Positions 41,053-48,942 of a stretch of 50,411 bases of DNA are shown here, one piece after another. The notes below the pieces were generated by a model that had not been told where the DNA came from, searched no databases, and saw only the letters and a program-made list of their open reading frames with translations. The stretch covers positions 1-50,411 of the forward strand of contig CACHTK010000005.1 in NCBI GenBank assembly GCA_902582765.1, written 5' to 3'. The position numbers and the translations under genes were made by a program. How positions within the stretch are numbered: position 1 is the stretch's first letter; each line of letters begins with the position of its first letter. Source of the stretch: an uncultured Pelagibacteraceae bacterium. GTDB taxonomy: Bacteria > Pseudomonadota > Alphaproteobacteria > Pelagibacterales > Pelagibacteraceae.

Positions 41053-42597
41053 ATGAAAATACAAAACAATACAGAGGTTATTATCAATAAGTTTAAAGAA
41101 AAAAATTATAACTTTGTAATAGAAAAAACAAATTTTTTATCAGAAAAAGAAAATAATAATGATTTATTATGGACACTCAGAGGCTTAAGCTATCTTAATA
41201 AAAATAATAAAATTGATTCATTAAAATGTTTAAATATGGCGGTAAAGATTAATCCAAAAAATATTGACGCCAAAAACTACTTAGGCATTTTATATAATAA
41301 TTCAGGTAAACTAAGGCAGGCAGAAAAATGTTTTAAGGAGTGTATACAATCAAAACCAGATTATATTAGTTCAATATTCAATTTAGCAAATTTAAAAATA
41401 AAAACTAATAATTTTGAAGAAGCTATATCTCTTTATATTAAAGCATTAAAAATTAATGAAAACATTGAAAAAATTTATATTAATTTAGGTTTCGCATATC
41501 AAAGCACAAAACAATCTAAAAAAGCTAAATTAATTCTTGAAAAATGTTTAAATAAATTTCCATCATCAACTGAAGCCGATAAATTATTAAGTTCACAAAC
41601 TAATTTTAAAAATGATGAAAATTATCTAATGGATATGGTGAAAAAACTAAATACAAAACAGCTCAATGATGAAAAGAAAATCAACTTATTATTTGCTATA
41701 GGTAAGGGTTTTGAAGATAAAGGTGATTATAAAAAATCCTTTAATTATTATTCTAAAGGAAACCTTCTAAAAAAAAACAATTTGAAATCTGATATAAATC
41801 AAAAAATAGAATTTTTTGAAAATATTGAGTCTTTTTTTTCAAATTTTATATTTAAAAATGAAATTATTGGTAATAAAAAAAAAATTATTTTCATATTTGG
41901 GCTGCCAAGATCAGGTACAACATTGGTTGAAAGTATACTATCAAGCCATGACGAAGTTTCGAGTGTTGGTGAAATAAATTTTCTAAGTAATTTCGTTAAA
42001 TCAAATTTTTTTAAAGACAATAAAATTTTATTAGATGATCTTCATAAGTTTTCAGGTTCAAATTTAAAAGAGGAATATTTTAACTATTTAGAATCTTTCA
42101 ATATTAAAAATGATGTAATCACAGATAAAAGCTTAGAGACTTATTTTTACCTTGGTTTTATAAAACATTTTTTTCCATGCTCTAAATTGATACACAGTCA
42201 AAGGAACGCTAAAGATAATTGCTTATCAATTTATAAAAATTTGTTTACTGATAATGAAGCCTGGAAGTATGATGAAAATGAATTAGTTGAATATTATTCT
42301 TTGTATAAAAGAATAATGAATTTTTGGAATAAAAAAATTGGCAAAGATATCCTAAACATAAATTATGAGGATTTAGTCAAAAACAATGAAACTACAGTAA
42401 AAAAAATTATTAGTCATTGTCAATTAAAGTGGGATGAAAAATGCTTAAATCACCATAATTATGTTGCTCCAATAAAAACATTAAGTTTAAATCAAGCAAA
42501 TAAACCTGTGTATTCCTCATCAATAGGGTCTTCGAACAATTATGATATTTATTTGAGAAAAATGTTTGATAATTTAGATTTAAAAGTAAGCAAATAA
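41053..42597 (+). CDS. TPR-repeat sulfotransferase family protein
   Basis: This 514-residue, two-part protein has an N-terminal series of tetratricopeptide repeats (about residues 5-245; for example AKNYLGILYNNSGKLRQAEKCFKECI and YINLGFAYQSTKQSKKAKLILEKC). The C-terminal part is a sulfotransferase domain with the 5'-phosphosulfate loop IFGLPRSGTTLVESIL near residue 282, and LIHSQRNAKDNCLSIYKN for the 3'-phosphate. It would move sulfate from PAPS to an unknown acceptor, perhaps held by the TPRs. No signal peptide. It lies between the 40-residue protein and the EVE gene, all on the plus strand. Confidence 0.88.
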   Translation: MKIQNNTEVIINKFKEKNYNFVIEKTNFLSEKENNNDLLWTLRGLSYLNKNNKIDSLKCLNMAVKINPKNIDAKNYLGILYNNSGKLRQAEKCFKECIQSKPDYISSIFNLANLKIKTNNFEEAISLYIKALKINENIEKIYINLGFAYQSTKQSKKAKLILEKCLNKFPSSTEADKLLSSQTNFKNDENYLMDMVKKLNTKQLNDEKKINLLFAIGKGFEDKGDYKKSFNYYSKGNLLKKNNLKSDINQKIEFFENIESFFSNFIFKNEIIGNKKKIIFIFGLPRSGTTLVESILSSHDEVSSVGEINFLSNFVKSNFFKDNKILLDDLHKFSGSNLKEEYFNYLESFNIKNDVITDKSLETYFYLGFIKHFFPCSKLIHSQRNAKDNCLSIYKNLFTDNEAWKYDENELVEYYSLYKRIMNFWNKKIGKDILNINYEDLVKNNETTVKKIISHCQLKWDEKCLNHHNYVAPIKTLSLNQANKPVYSSSIGSSNNYDIYLRKMFDNLDLKVSK

Positions 42598-42601
42598 AAT
42601 C

Positions 42602-43018
42602 ATGAACTACTGGTTAATGAAATCTGAACCGGATGTGTGGTCAATTGACCAACAAATCAAAGCTGGAGAAAAAGGAGCCGACTGGGATGGTGTTAGAAAT
42701 TATCAAGCAGCAAACAATTTAAGAAAAATGAAAAAAGGAGATCTTTGTTATTTTTATCATTCCAATATTGGAAAAGAGATAGTTGGTATAGTCGAAGTTA
42801 TTAAAACGGCATTCATTGATCCAACGGATAAGAAAAAAAGGTTTGTTGCAGTTAAAGTTAGATTTAAAAGTAAACTTCAAAATCCTGTAACACTCGAAAA
42901 AATCAAAAAAACTAAGGCTTTAGAGAACTTATCTCTAATTAGGCAAAGTAGACTATCTGTCATGCCTATTGACACTAAAAGCTGGAAAATAATTTTGAAG
43001 ATGGGTAAAATTAATTAA
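42602..43018 (+). CDS. EVE domain-containing protein (thymocyte nuclear protein 1-like)
   Basis: This 138-residue protein is a single EVE/PUA-like domain: [45 protein letters not shown], then VGIVEVIK and [22 protein letters not shown] domains read modified bases in RNA or DNA. It lies 4 bp after the sulfotransferase and 10 bp before acs. Confidence 0.92.
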   Translation: MNYWLMKSEPDVWSIDQQIKAGEKGADWDGVRNYQAANNLRKMKKGDLCYFYHSNIGKEIVGIVEVIKTAFIDPTDKKKRFVAVKVRFKSKLQNPVTLEKIKKTKALENLSLIRQSRLSVMPIDTKSWKIILKMGKIN

Positions 43019-43028
43019 AAAAAAATTC

Positions 43029-45014
43029 ATGCCTAAGAAAAAAAAAGCAAAAAAAAAAATAATCCCCAAAAAACCTAAAGAGACAATTTATAAAACTAAG
43101 AAAGACTGGGTAAGTAAAGCTACAGTTAATAAATCCCAGTATATAAAAAAATATAACGAATCGATAAAAGATAACGATGGATTTTGGAAAAAAGAAGGAA
43201 AAAGAATTAATTGGATTAAACCTTATAAAAAAATTAAAGACGTTAAATATAGTAAAGATGATGTTCATATCAAATGGTTCTATGATGGTACTTTAAATGC
43301 CTCAGCGAATTGCATTGATAGACATCTTAAAAAAAATGCTAATAAGACTGCAATTATATGGGTAGGAGACGATCCTAAGGTTCAAAAAAAAATTACATAT
43401 AAAGAACTTCATAAAGAAGTTTCAAAAGCAGCAAATGGATTAAAAAATCTGGGAGTTCAAAAGGGTGACAGAGTAACTATTTACCTTACTATGATACCAG
43501 AACTTGCCTACACAATGCTTGCGTGTGCAAGAATAGGTGCGGTTCACTCCATAATATTTGGAGGTTTTTCACCAGATAGTATTTCAGGCAGAATTAATGA
43601 TTGCGAATCTGATTATGTAATCACTGCAGATGAAGGAGTAAGAGGTGGCAAAACAATCCCTTTAAAATCTATTACAGATGAAGCTTTAGAAAGCTGTCCC
43701 AACGTAAAGAAATGTATCGTTGTCAAGAGAACAGGTACTAAAAAGATTGATTGGTACAATGATCGTGATGTTTGGTATCACAAAATGACAAGTAAAGTTT
43801 CTACAAAATGTGAACCAGAAGAAATGAATGCTGAAGATCCATTATTCATTCTTTACACATCCGGTTCAACTGGAAAACCAAAAGGTGTTCTACATACAAC
43901 TGGAGGATACATAGTTTATGCATCAATGACTCACCAGTATATTTTTAATTATAAACCTAAAGACATTTACTGGTGTACAGCTGATATAGGCTGGGTTACA
44001 GGACACAGTTATATTATTTATGGTCCACTTGCTAATGGTGCAACTACAATTATGTTTGAAGGAATACCTACTTATCCTGATACATCTAGGTGGTGGCAAA
44101 TAGTTGATAAATATAAAGTAAATATTTTCTACACAGCTCCAACAGCAATCAGAGCTTTAATGAGGGAAGGTGATAAACCTGTAAAGAAAACATCTAGAAA
44201 AACTTTAAAACTTTTAGGTACTGTTGGTGAACCAATTAATCCAGAAGCGTGGGAATGGTATTATAAAACTGTTGGTGATAGTAGATGTCCAATTGTTGAT
44301 ACTTGGTGGCAAACAGAAACTGGTGGAATATTAATAAGTCCTCAAACTGGGGCGATAGATTTGAAACCTGGTTCTGCAACAAAACCATTTTATGGAATTA
44401 AACCAGAGATCCTAGATAAAGATGGCAAGGTTTTAAAAGGAGAAGCACAAGGTAGACTTTGTATTTCACAATCGTGGCCTGGACAAATGAGAAGCGTCTA
44501 TGGTGATCATCAAAGATTTATAGAAACATATTTTTCACAATTTGATGGGAAATATTTTACGGGTGATGGCTGTAGAAGAGATAAGGATGGATACTATTGG
44601 ATAACAGGAAGAGTAGATGATGTAATTATTGTTTCTGGACATAATTTAGGTACTGCAGAAATTGAAAGTGCTTTTGTAGCTCATCCAAAAGTTGCTGAAG
44701 CAGCAGTAGTTGGATATCCACATGACATCAAAGGAAACGGGCTTTACTGTTATGTAACTTTAAATGCTGGAGAAAAAAGCACTCTTGATTTAGAGAGAGA
44801 CTTAAAACTTTGGGTTAGAAAACAAATTGGTCCAATAGCAACTCCTGACTTAATTCAGTTTGCTCCAGGACTACCAAAAACAAGATCGGGTAAAATAATG
44901 AGAAGAATTCTAAGAAAAATTGCTGCCAATGAACATGGCCAATTAGGAGATACAACCACTTTAGCTGATCCCTCTGTTGTTGAAAGCTTGGTCGATAATA
45001 GAAAAAATATTTAG
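43029..45014 (+). CDS. acs: acetyl-CoA synthetase
   Basis: A 661-residue AMP-forming ligase with an additional Lys-rich N-terminus (residues 1-25, KKKKAKKKI). The ACS core motifs are complete: [19 protein letters not shown], the acetate pocket [14 protein letters not shown] with the pocket Trp, [21 protein letters not shown], and the catalytic Lys in [16 protein letters not shown]. That Lys is the one typically acetylated to switch Acs off. It activates acetate to acetyl-CoA. The symporter genes downstream may supply acetate. Stop overlaps the next, convergent gene. Confidence 0.96.
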   Translation: MPKKKKAKKKIIPKKPKETIYKTKKDWVSKATVNKSQYIKKYNESIKDNDGFWKKEGKRINWIKPYKKIKDVKYSKDDVHIKWFYDGTLNASANCIDRHLKKNANKTAIIWVGDDPKVQKKITYKELHKEVSKAANGLKNLGVQKGDRVTIYLTMIPELAYTMLACARIGAVHSIIFGGFSPDSISGRINDCESDYVITADEGVRGGKTIPLKSITDEALESCPNVKKCIVVKRTGTKKIDWYNDRDVWYHKMTSKVSTKCEPEEMNAEDPLFILYTSGSTGKPKGVLHTTGGYIVYASMTHQYIFNYKPKDIYWCTADIGWVTGHSYIIYGPLANGATTIMFEGIPTYPDTSRWWQIVDKYKVNIFYTAPTAIRALMREGDKPVKKTSRKTLKLLGTVGEPINPEAWEWYYKTVGDSRCPIVDTWWQTETGGILISPQTGAIDLKPGSATKPFYGIKPEILDKDGKVLKGEAQGRLCISQSWPGQMRSVYGDHQRFIETYFSQFDGKYFTGDGCRRDKDGYYWITGRVDDVIIVSGHNLGTAEIESAFVAHPKVAEAAVVGYPHDIKGNGLYCYVTLNAGEKSTLDLERDLKLWVRKQIGPIATPDLIQFAPGLPKTRSGKIMRRILRKIAANEHGQLGDTTTLADPSVVESLVDNRKNI

Positions 45015-45637
45015 ATCTTTATTAGTTTAGAAAACTCTTCCTTAATATTGTCCCATTTTAAAATCATAGAATTAAGAACTATTTTTCTATCTATTGATTT
45101 TAACTCATTTGCTACTGGAGCCCAGTTATACAACGCAAGAGCACTTTCATTAAATGGCCAAGACTTATAATAGTCATCCCATTTAATTTGATCTAATCTT
45201 TTCTGAAAACTTGCCTTTGCTTCATCAACTATTTCCTTAGGCATACCATTCTCTAATTCTTTGTCCAAAATATTATTATAAATTTCAGAAACTTTATTAG
45301 TTTCTCGGAAATTATAAAAAACATTTAAATATGAAATTGTGTAAAAGGATAAATCCTGTAGCGAAATTGCATATATATTCCATTTGGCTGTGTTAATTGA
45401 TTTTAAAAATTTTTCATCATCAAAATGGAGAACCCATTTAGTGCCCATTCTTGTTTTTAAATAATTATATAAAGTAACCTGTGATACCCATGCTGATTTT
45501 TGCTGAATAAATTCTTTCAAATCATCAACATTTTTTATTTTTTTCTTTGGCAAAATGCCTTTAAACATTGCAACTAAATAAACTTTGAAATCTTCAAGTT
45601 TTATATCTTTTAAGTTGAATCTGTATTTAAGGGCCAT
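45011..45637 (-). CDS. conserved hypothetical protein, helical, unknown function
   Basis: A 208-residue soluble protein. I recall alphaproteobacterial proteins with the same pattern (FVYLVAM-like start [12 protein letters not shown], then [26 protein letters not shown]), but no assigned function. It has no signal or membrane segments and is rich in aromatic residues and helices. It sits alone between acs (stop codons overlap) and the DUF4212 gene (120 bp, divergent). Confidence 0.8.
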   Translation of the reverse strand: MALKYRFNLKDIKLEDFKVYLVAMFKGILPKKKIKNVDDLKEFIQQKSAWVSQVTLYNYLKTRMGTKWVLHFDDEKFLKSINTAKWNIYAISLQDLSFYTISYLNVFYNFRETNKVSEIYNNILDKELENGMPKEIVDEAKASFQKRLDQIKWDDYYKSWPFNESALALYNWAPVANELKSIDRKIVLNSMILKWDNIKEEFSKLIKI

Positions 45638-45659
45638 TTATCTACTTAATATGTTGATG

Positions 45660-45665
45660 TATAAT
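45660..45665 (+). promoter_or_regulatory. candidate -10 box upstream of the DUF4212-symporter operon
   Basis: TATAAT, a perfect -10 consensus, lies 92 bases before the DUF4212 start in the 120-bp gap. No good -35 box is seen 17 bases upstream. It would give a leader of about 85 bases ending in a strong AGGAGAG ribosome site. Confidence 0.35.
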
Positions 45666-45757
45666 GTAAAAATGACACAATATCGAGTGTTTTTAGGGCT
45701 TTAAATAAATTTGATTATCGGTATGGTTCCTTCTTTAACCTATAGGAGAGAGAAAAA

Positions 45758-46024
45758 ATGTCAAAACAAGAACAACACTGGGAAAAAACCAGGAACTTGC
45801 TCTTTATTACATTAGCAATTTGGTTTGTTTTCTCAATTGGCATCTTTCTTTTCGGAGCCGAAATGCAAGAATCAAGCATTAGACCATTTGGATATCCTTT
45901 AACGTATTGGTTTACATGTCAGGGATCGCTTGCAATCTTCGTCATTCTAATTTTCTGGTTTGCCGGTCGACAAGAGAAAATAGATGATGAATTCGGATTT
46001 ACTGAAAGAGAGGGTGATCAATGA
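45758..46024 (+). CDS. DUF4212 family small subunit of sodium:solute symporter
   Basis: An 88-residue protein with two membrane helices, a conserved middle (FGYPLTYWFTCQGSLAIFVILIFWFAGRQE), and a hydrophilic end. DUF4212 proteins occur with VC_2705-type symporters, presumably as an accessory subunit, and here the genes overlap by 4 bases. AGGAGAG 7 bases upstream is a strong ribosome site, consistent with high expression. Confidence 0.92.
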   Translation: MSKQEQHWEKTRNLLFITLAIWFVFSIGIFLFGAEMQESSIRPFGYPLTYWFTCQGSLAIFVILIFWFAGRQEKIDDEFGFTEREGDQ

Positions 46025-47835
46025 TAAAAGGTAAATTTATAGATAACTTACCTAAAGTCTATGGGATATATACTGGAGGCTTTTTAGTATTTATCATTAT
46101 AATGGCTATAGCTGAGCAAGCTGGAATGACAGCAAAAATGATTGGTATCTTTTTTGTATCATTTACAGTTTTGATTTATGCTCTAATTGGTTGGTTATCT
46201 AGAACACTTCAAACAGATGCTTATTACGTAGCTGGAAGGCAAGTACCTACCGTATTTAATGGAATGGCAACTGCAGCAGACTGGATGTCTGGTGCATCGT
46301 TTGTAGCCATGGCAGGTGGTATTTACTTCAAGGGCTATGGTTATATGGCACTACTTGTTGGATGGACTGGTGGATACGTACTAGTTGCATCTTTGTTAGC
46401 ACCATATCTTAGAAAATTTGGATGTTATACTGTACCAGATTTTATAGGAACTCGTTACGGTGGTAACTTAGCAAGATTTAGTGCTGTTATAGTCTTAACT
46501 GTTGCATCATTTACTTACGTGACTGCTCAAATTAACGCTACAGGAACAATTGCTTCTGTTGCTTTAGATATTCCATTTGAAATTGCAGTTTACGTTGGAC
46601 TGGCGAGCATTTTGATGTGCTCAATGCTTGGTGGAATGAGAGCAGTAACTTGGACACAAGTTGCGCAATATATTGTATTAATTATTGCTTATTTACTTCC
46701 AGTATTCTGGATAAGTAACAATATTGGTGCAGGTTTCTTCCCACACTTCATGTTAGCTGACGAAGTAGCAAGAATTGCAGAACTTGAAGGTCAATTTGGA
46801 TTTGTTAAAAACTCAGCTGCAGATTTAGCTACAGTTCCAAAAGGATTGTCTGCAATTACTAAAGCGCACTCATCAGTTAATGCAACGCCTTGGGCATTTA
46901 TATCATTAGCAGTTTGTATGATGGCAGGAACAGCATCATTACCTCACGTTATGATGAGATACTTTACTACTCCAAGTGTAAGAACAGCTAGAAGATCAGT
47001 AGGTTGGTCGTTATTCTTTATATTCCTACTTTATTCTTCAGCTCCAATGTTAGCTACTCTATCAAAAATTTCATTGATGGATCCTAACTTGGCTACTGGT
47101 ATTATTGGTAAATCGATAACGGAAGTTCAAGCTCTTGACTGGTATCAAAACTGGAACCAAGCGAAGTTGATGTTTGTAAGTGACTTTAATGGCAATGGAA
47201 CTCTGGAACTTAATGAGTTCTTTATGAAAGGGAGTGCTGTTGTATTAGCAACACCTGAAATTGCTGGATTACCTTATGTAATATCTGGACTAGTTGCTGC
47301 TGGAGGTATGGCTGCTGCCATGTCAACTGCAGATGGATTAGTTTTAGCTATTTCAAATGCGTTATCACATGATGTTTACTACAAGATCATTAATCCAAAA
47401 GCTGAAACTGCAAAAAGATTAATTGTTGCAAGGGTATTACTTGTATTGATTGGTTTTGCAGGAGCTACAATTGCTGCACTAGAGATACAAGGTATTCTAG
47501 GTTCGGTAATTTGGGCTTTTGACTTTGCGATGTCTGGACTATTCTTCCCACTTGTACTTGGTGTATGGTGGAAGAGAGCTAACGCTCCAGGAGCTGTTGC
47601 GGGAATGCTATTAGGACTGATCTCAGGAACTGCGTATCTAGTTTGGGTACGAAGTGGTGGATCTGGTTTCTTAGGTATAACTCAACTAACTTTTGGAATA
47701 GTTGGAGCGGCTGTGAGTTTAGTTTCTATGATTGTTGTCAGTTTAATTACTGCAGCACCAGACGCAGCTACTCAGAAAATGGTTGATGATGTCCGTGTAC
47801 CAAGTGGAAAAACCATACTTGGAAAACAACATTAA
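46021..47835 (+). CDS. sodium:solute symporter (VC_2705 subfamily, ActP-like)
   Basis: This 604-residue member of the SSS family has about 13-14 helices. Landmarks are YYVAGRQVPTVFNGMATAADWMSGASFV and RYGGNLARFSA, and the sodium-site region SGLVAAGGMAAAMSTADGLVLAISNALSHDVY. A large external loop (about residues 355-405) contains DFNGNGTLELNE, a full EF-hand-like calcium loop. Relatives transport acetate or other short carboxylates, and acs lies nearby, so acetate is the best guess, not proven. A GC-rich hairpin follows the stop. Confidence 0.9.
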   Translation: MIKGKFIDNLPKVYGIYTGGFLVFIIIMAIAEQAGMTAKMIGIFFVSFTVLIYALIGWLSRTLQTDAYYVAGRQVPTVFNGMATAADWMSGASFVAMAGGIYFKGYGYMALLVGWTGGYVLVASLLAPYLRKFGCYTVPDFIGTRYGGNLARFSAVIVLTVASFTYVTAQINATGTIASVALDIPFEIAVYVGLASILMCSMLGGMRAVTWTQVAQYIVLIIAYLLPVFWISNNIGAGFFPHFMLADEVARIAELEGQFGFVKNSAADLATVPKGLSAITKAHSSVNATPWAFISLAVCMMAGTASLPHVMMRYFTTPSVRTARRSVGWSLFFIFLLYSSAPMLATLSKISLMDPNLATGIIGKSITEVQALDWYQNWNQAKLMFVSDFNGNGTLELNEFFMKGSAVVLATPEIAGLPYVISGLVAAGGMAAAMSTADGLVLAISNALSHDVYYKIINPKAETAKRLIVARVLLVLIGFAGATIAALEIQGILGSVIWAFDFAMSGLFFPLVLGVWWKRANAPGAVAGMLLGLISGTAYLVWVRSGGSGFLGITQLTFGIVGAAVSLVSMIVVSLITAAPDAATQKMVDDVRVPSGKTILGKQH

Positions 47836-47851
47836 TTAAAATATTTTATTT

Positions 47852-47874
47852 TAGGGGCGAAAATTTCGCCCCTA
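47852..47874 (+). terminator. strong hairpin after the symporter gene
   Basis: TAGGGGCGAAA and TTTCGCCCCTA make a perfect 11-bp stem with a one-base centre, 17 bases after the symporter stop. No T-run follows, so it is more likely an RNA-stabilising 3' hairpin than a clean terminator. It ends just before the first possible ATG of the next gene. Confidence 0.55.
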
Positions 47875-47887
47875 GATGAGATCAAAA

Positions 47888-48238
47888 ATGTCAGCAAACT
47901 TCCATCCCTTAGTTTATATAATTGATTATATCCTTGGAGTTATAATGTGGACTCTAATTGGGCGAGTTGCGATGAATATATTTCAGAAGGAAGATTCACA
48001 GTTTTTCTTTATGAAAGTATTTGTCAAACTAACAAACCCACTTATAAAAATATTTAAACCAATTACTCCAAGCTTCATTATAGGACCTTTGGTTCCACTT
48101 TATGTAGCATGGTTCTTTTACATGGGCCGTTTCTATTTAATGCCTTATTTACTTGGTTATTCAGTTATGGGCATGCTTTCATTCCCTCTTGAAAGTGAAA
48201 TTGCTAGAGAAATATATAGAATATTCAGTAAAAACTAA
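47888..48238 (+). CDS. YggT-like small membrane protein
   Basis: This protein has about 116 residues with the start at 47888 (MSANFHPLVYII). The track's first Met (47876) is only 2 bp after the hairpin and has no ribosome site. Two or three hydrophobic stretches and the segment VKLTNPLIKIFKPITPSFIIGPLVPLYVAWFF resemble the YggT pattern (T(D/N)P-I-K-I-x-P), but it is longer than the typical 96-residue YggT at 36811. Role unknown. The hairpin at 47852 lies in front of it. Confidence 0.62.
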   Translation: MSANFHPLVYIIDYILGVIMWTLIGRVAMNIFQKEDSQFFFMKVFVKLTNPLIKIFKPITPSFIIGPLVPLYVAWFFYMGRFYLMPYLLGYSVMGMLSFPLESEIAREIYRIFSKN

Positions 48239-48256
48239 TTCAAATAAAACAAAAAA

Positions 48257-48281
48257 TTGATACTAATATTTTTAGTATCAA
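48257..48281 (+). promoter_or_regulatory. hairpin directly abutting the rpe start codon
   Basis: TTGATACTAA and TTAGTATCAA form a perfect 10-bp stem around TATTT, and the 3' arm ends at the base just before the rpe ATG. No Shine-Dalgarno is visible. The stem is AU-rich and could open with temperature or during translation of the preceding gene. It may equally end the upstream transcript. Confidence 0.5.
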
Positions 48282-48941
48282 ATGAAAAAAATTCAAATTT
48301 CTCCTTCTATATTATCTGCTGACTTCAGCCAGCTTGGTAATGAAATTAAGAAACTAGAACAAGGTGGGGCTGATTTAATTCACGTCGATGTAATGGATGG
48401 CCACTTTGTACCGAATCTAACAATAGGTCCACCAGTGATAAGAAATCTAAGAAAATATACCAAACTTCCATTTGATGTACACTTAATGATTTCTCCAGTA
48501 CATGAATACATTGAAAATTATGCAAATGCTGGTGCTGATATAATAACTATTCATCCTGAAGCAACTAAAAACTTAAAAGAGTCCATAAGTTTGATAAAAA
48601 AGTTTGGCAAAAAAGTTGGTGTATCTTTAAATCCAAAAACTGAAATAAAAACTTTAATTGATGAAATACACAATATTGATTTAATTCTTGTTATGAGTGT
48701 TAACCCTGGTTTTGGTGGGCAAAAATTTATGCCTGAAGTATTAGATAAAATAAAAGAATTAAAAAAATTAAAAGATAAAAACCAATATCACTTTGATATT
48801 GAGGTTGATGGAGGAATTAATTTTAGTAATTCAAAAATAGTTTTAGAGGCTGGGGCTGATATTTTGGTATCTGGAACCACAGTTTTTAAAGAGAACGATG
48901 GGGATATTAAAACTAATATAGAAAAACTAAAATCAATGTAA
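48282..48941 (+). CDS. rpe: ribulose-phosphate 3-epimerase
   Basis: A 219-residue TIM-barrel enzyme: QISPSILSADFSQLG, the metal-binding HVDVMDGHFVPNLTIGPP, DVHLMIS, MSVNPGFGGQKF, and DGGINFSNSKIVLEAGADILVSGTTVF. It interconverts ribulose-5-phosphate and xylulose-5-phosphate in the pentose phosphate pathway. It has no own Shine-Dalgarno but a hairpin abutting the start. The heparinase-family gene follows after one base, so they form an operon. Confidence 0.96.
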   Translation: MKKIQISPSILSADFSQLGNEIKKLEQGGADLIHVDVMDGHFVPNLTIGPPVIRNLRKYTKLPFDVHLMISPVHEYIENYANAGADIITIHPEATKNLKESISLIKKFGKKVGVSLNPKTEIKTLIDEIHNIDLILVMSVNPGFGGQKFMPEVLDKIKELKKLKDKNQYHFDIEVDGGINFSNSKIVLEAGADILVSGTTVFKENDGDIKTNIEKLKSM

Positions 48942-48942
48942 A

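Noticed and set aside
45676-45700. ACAC/GTGT mini-hairpin followed by TTTTT before DUF4212
   Set aside because: Only a 4-bp stem with an 8-base loop; too weak to call a terminator or attenuator.
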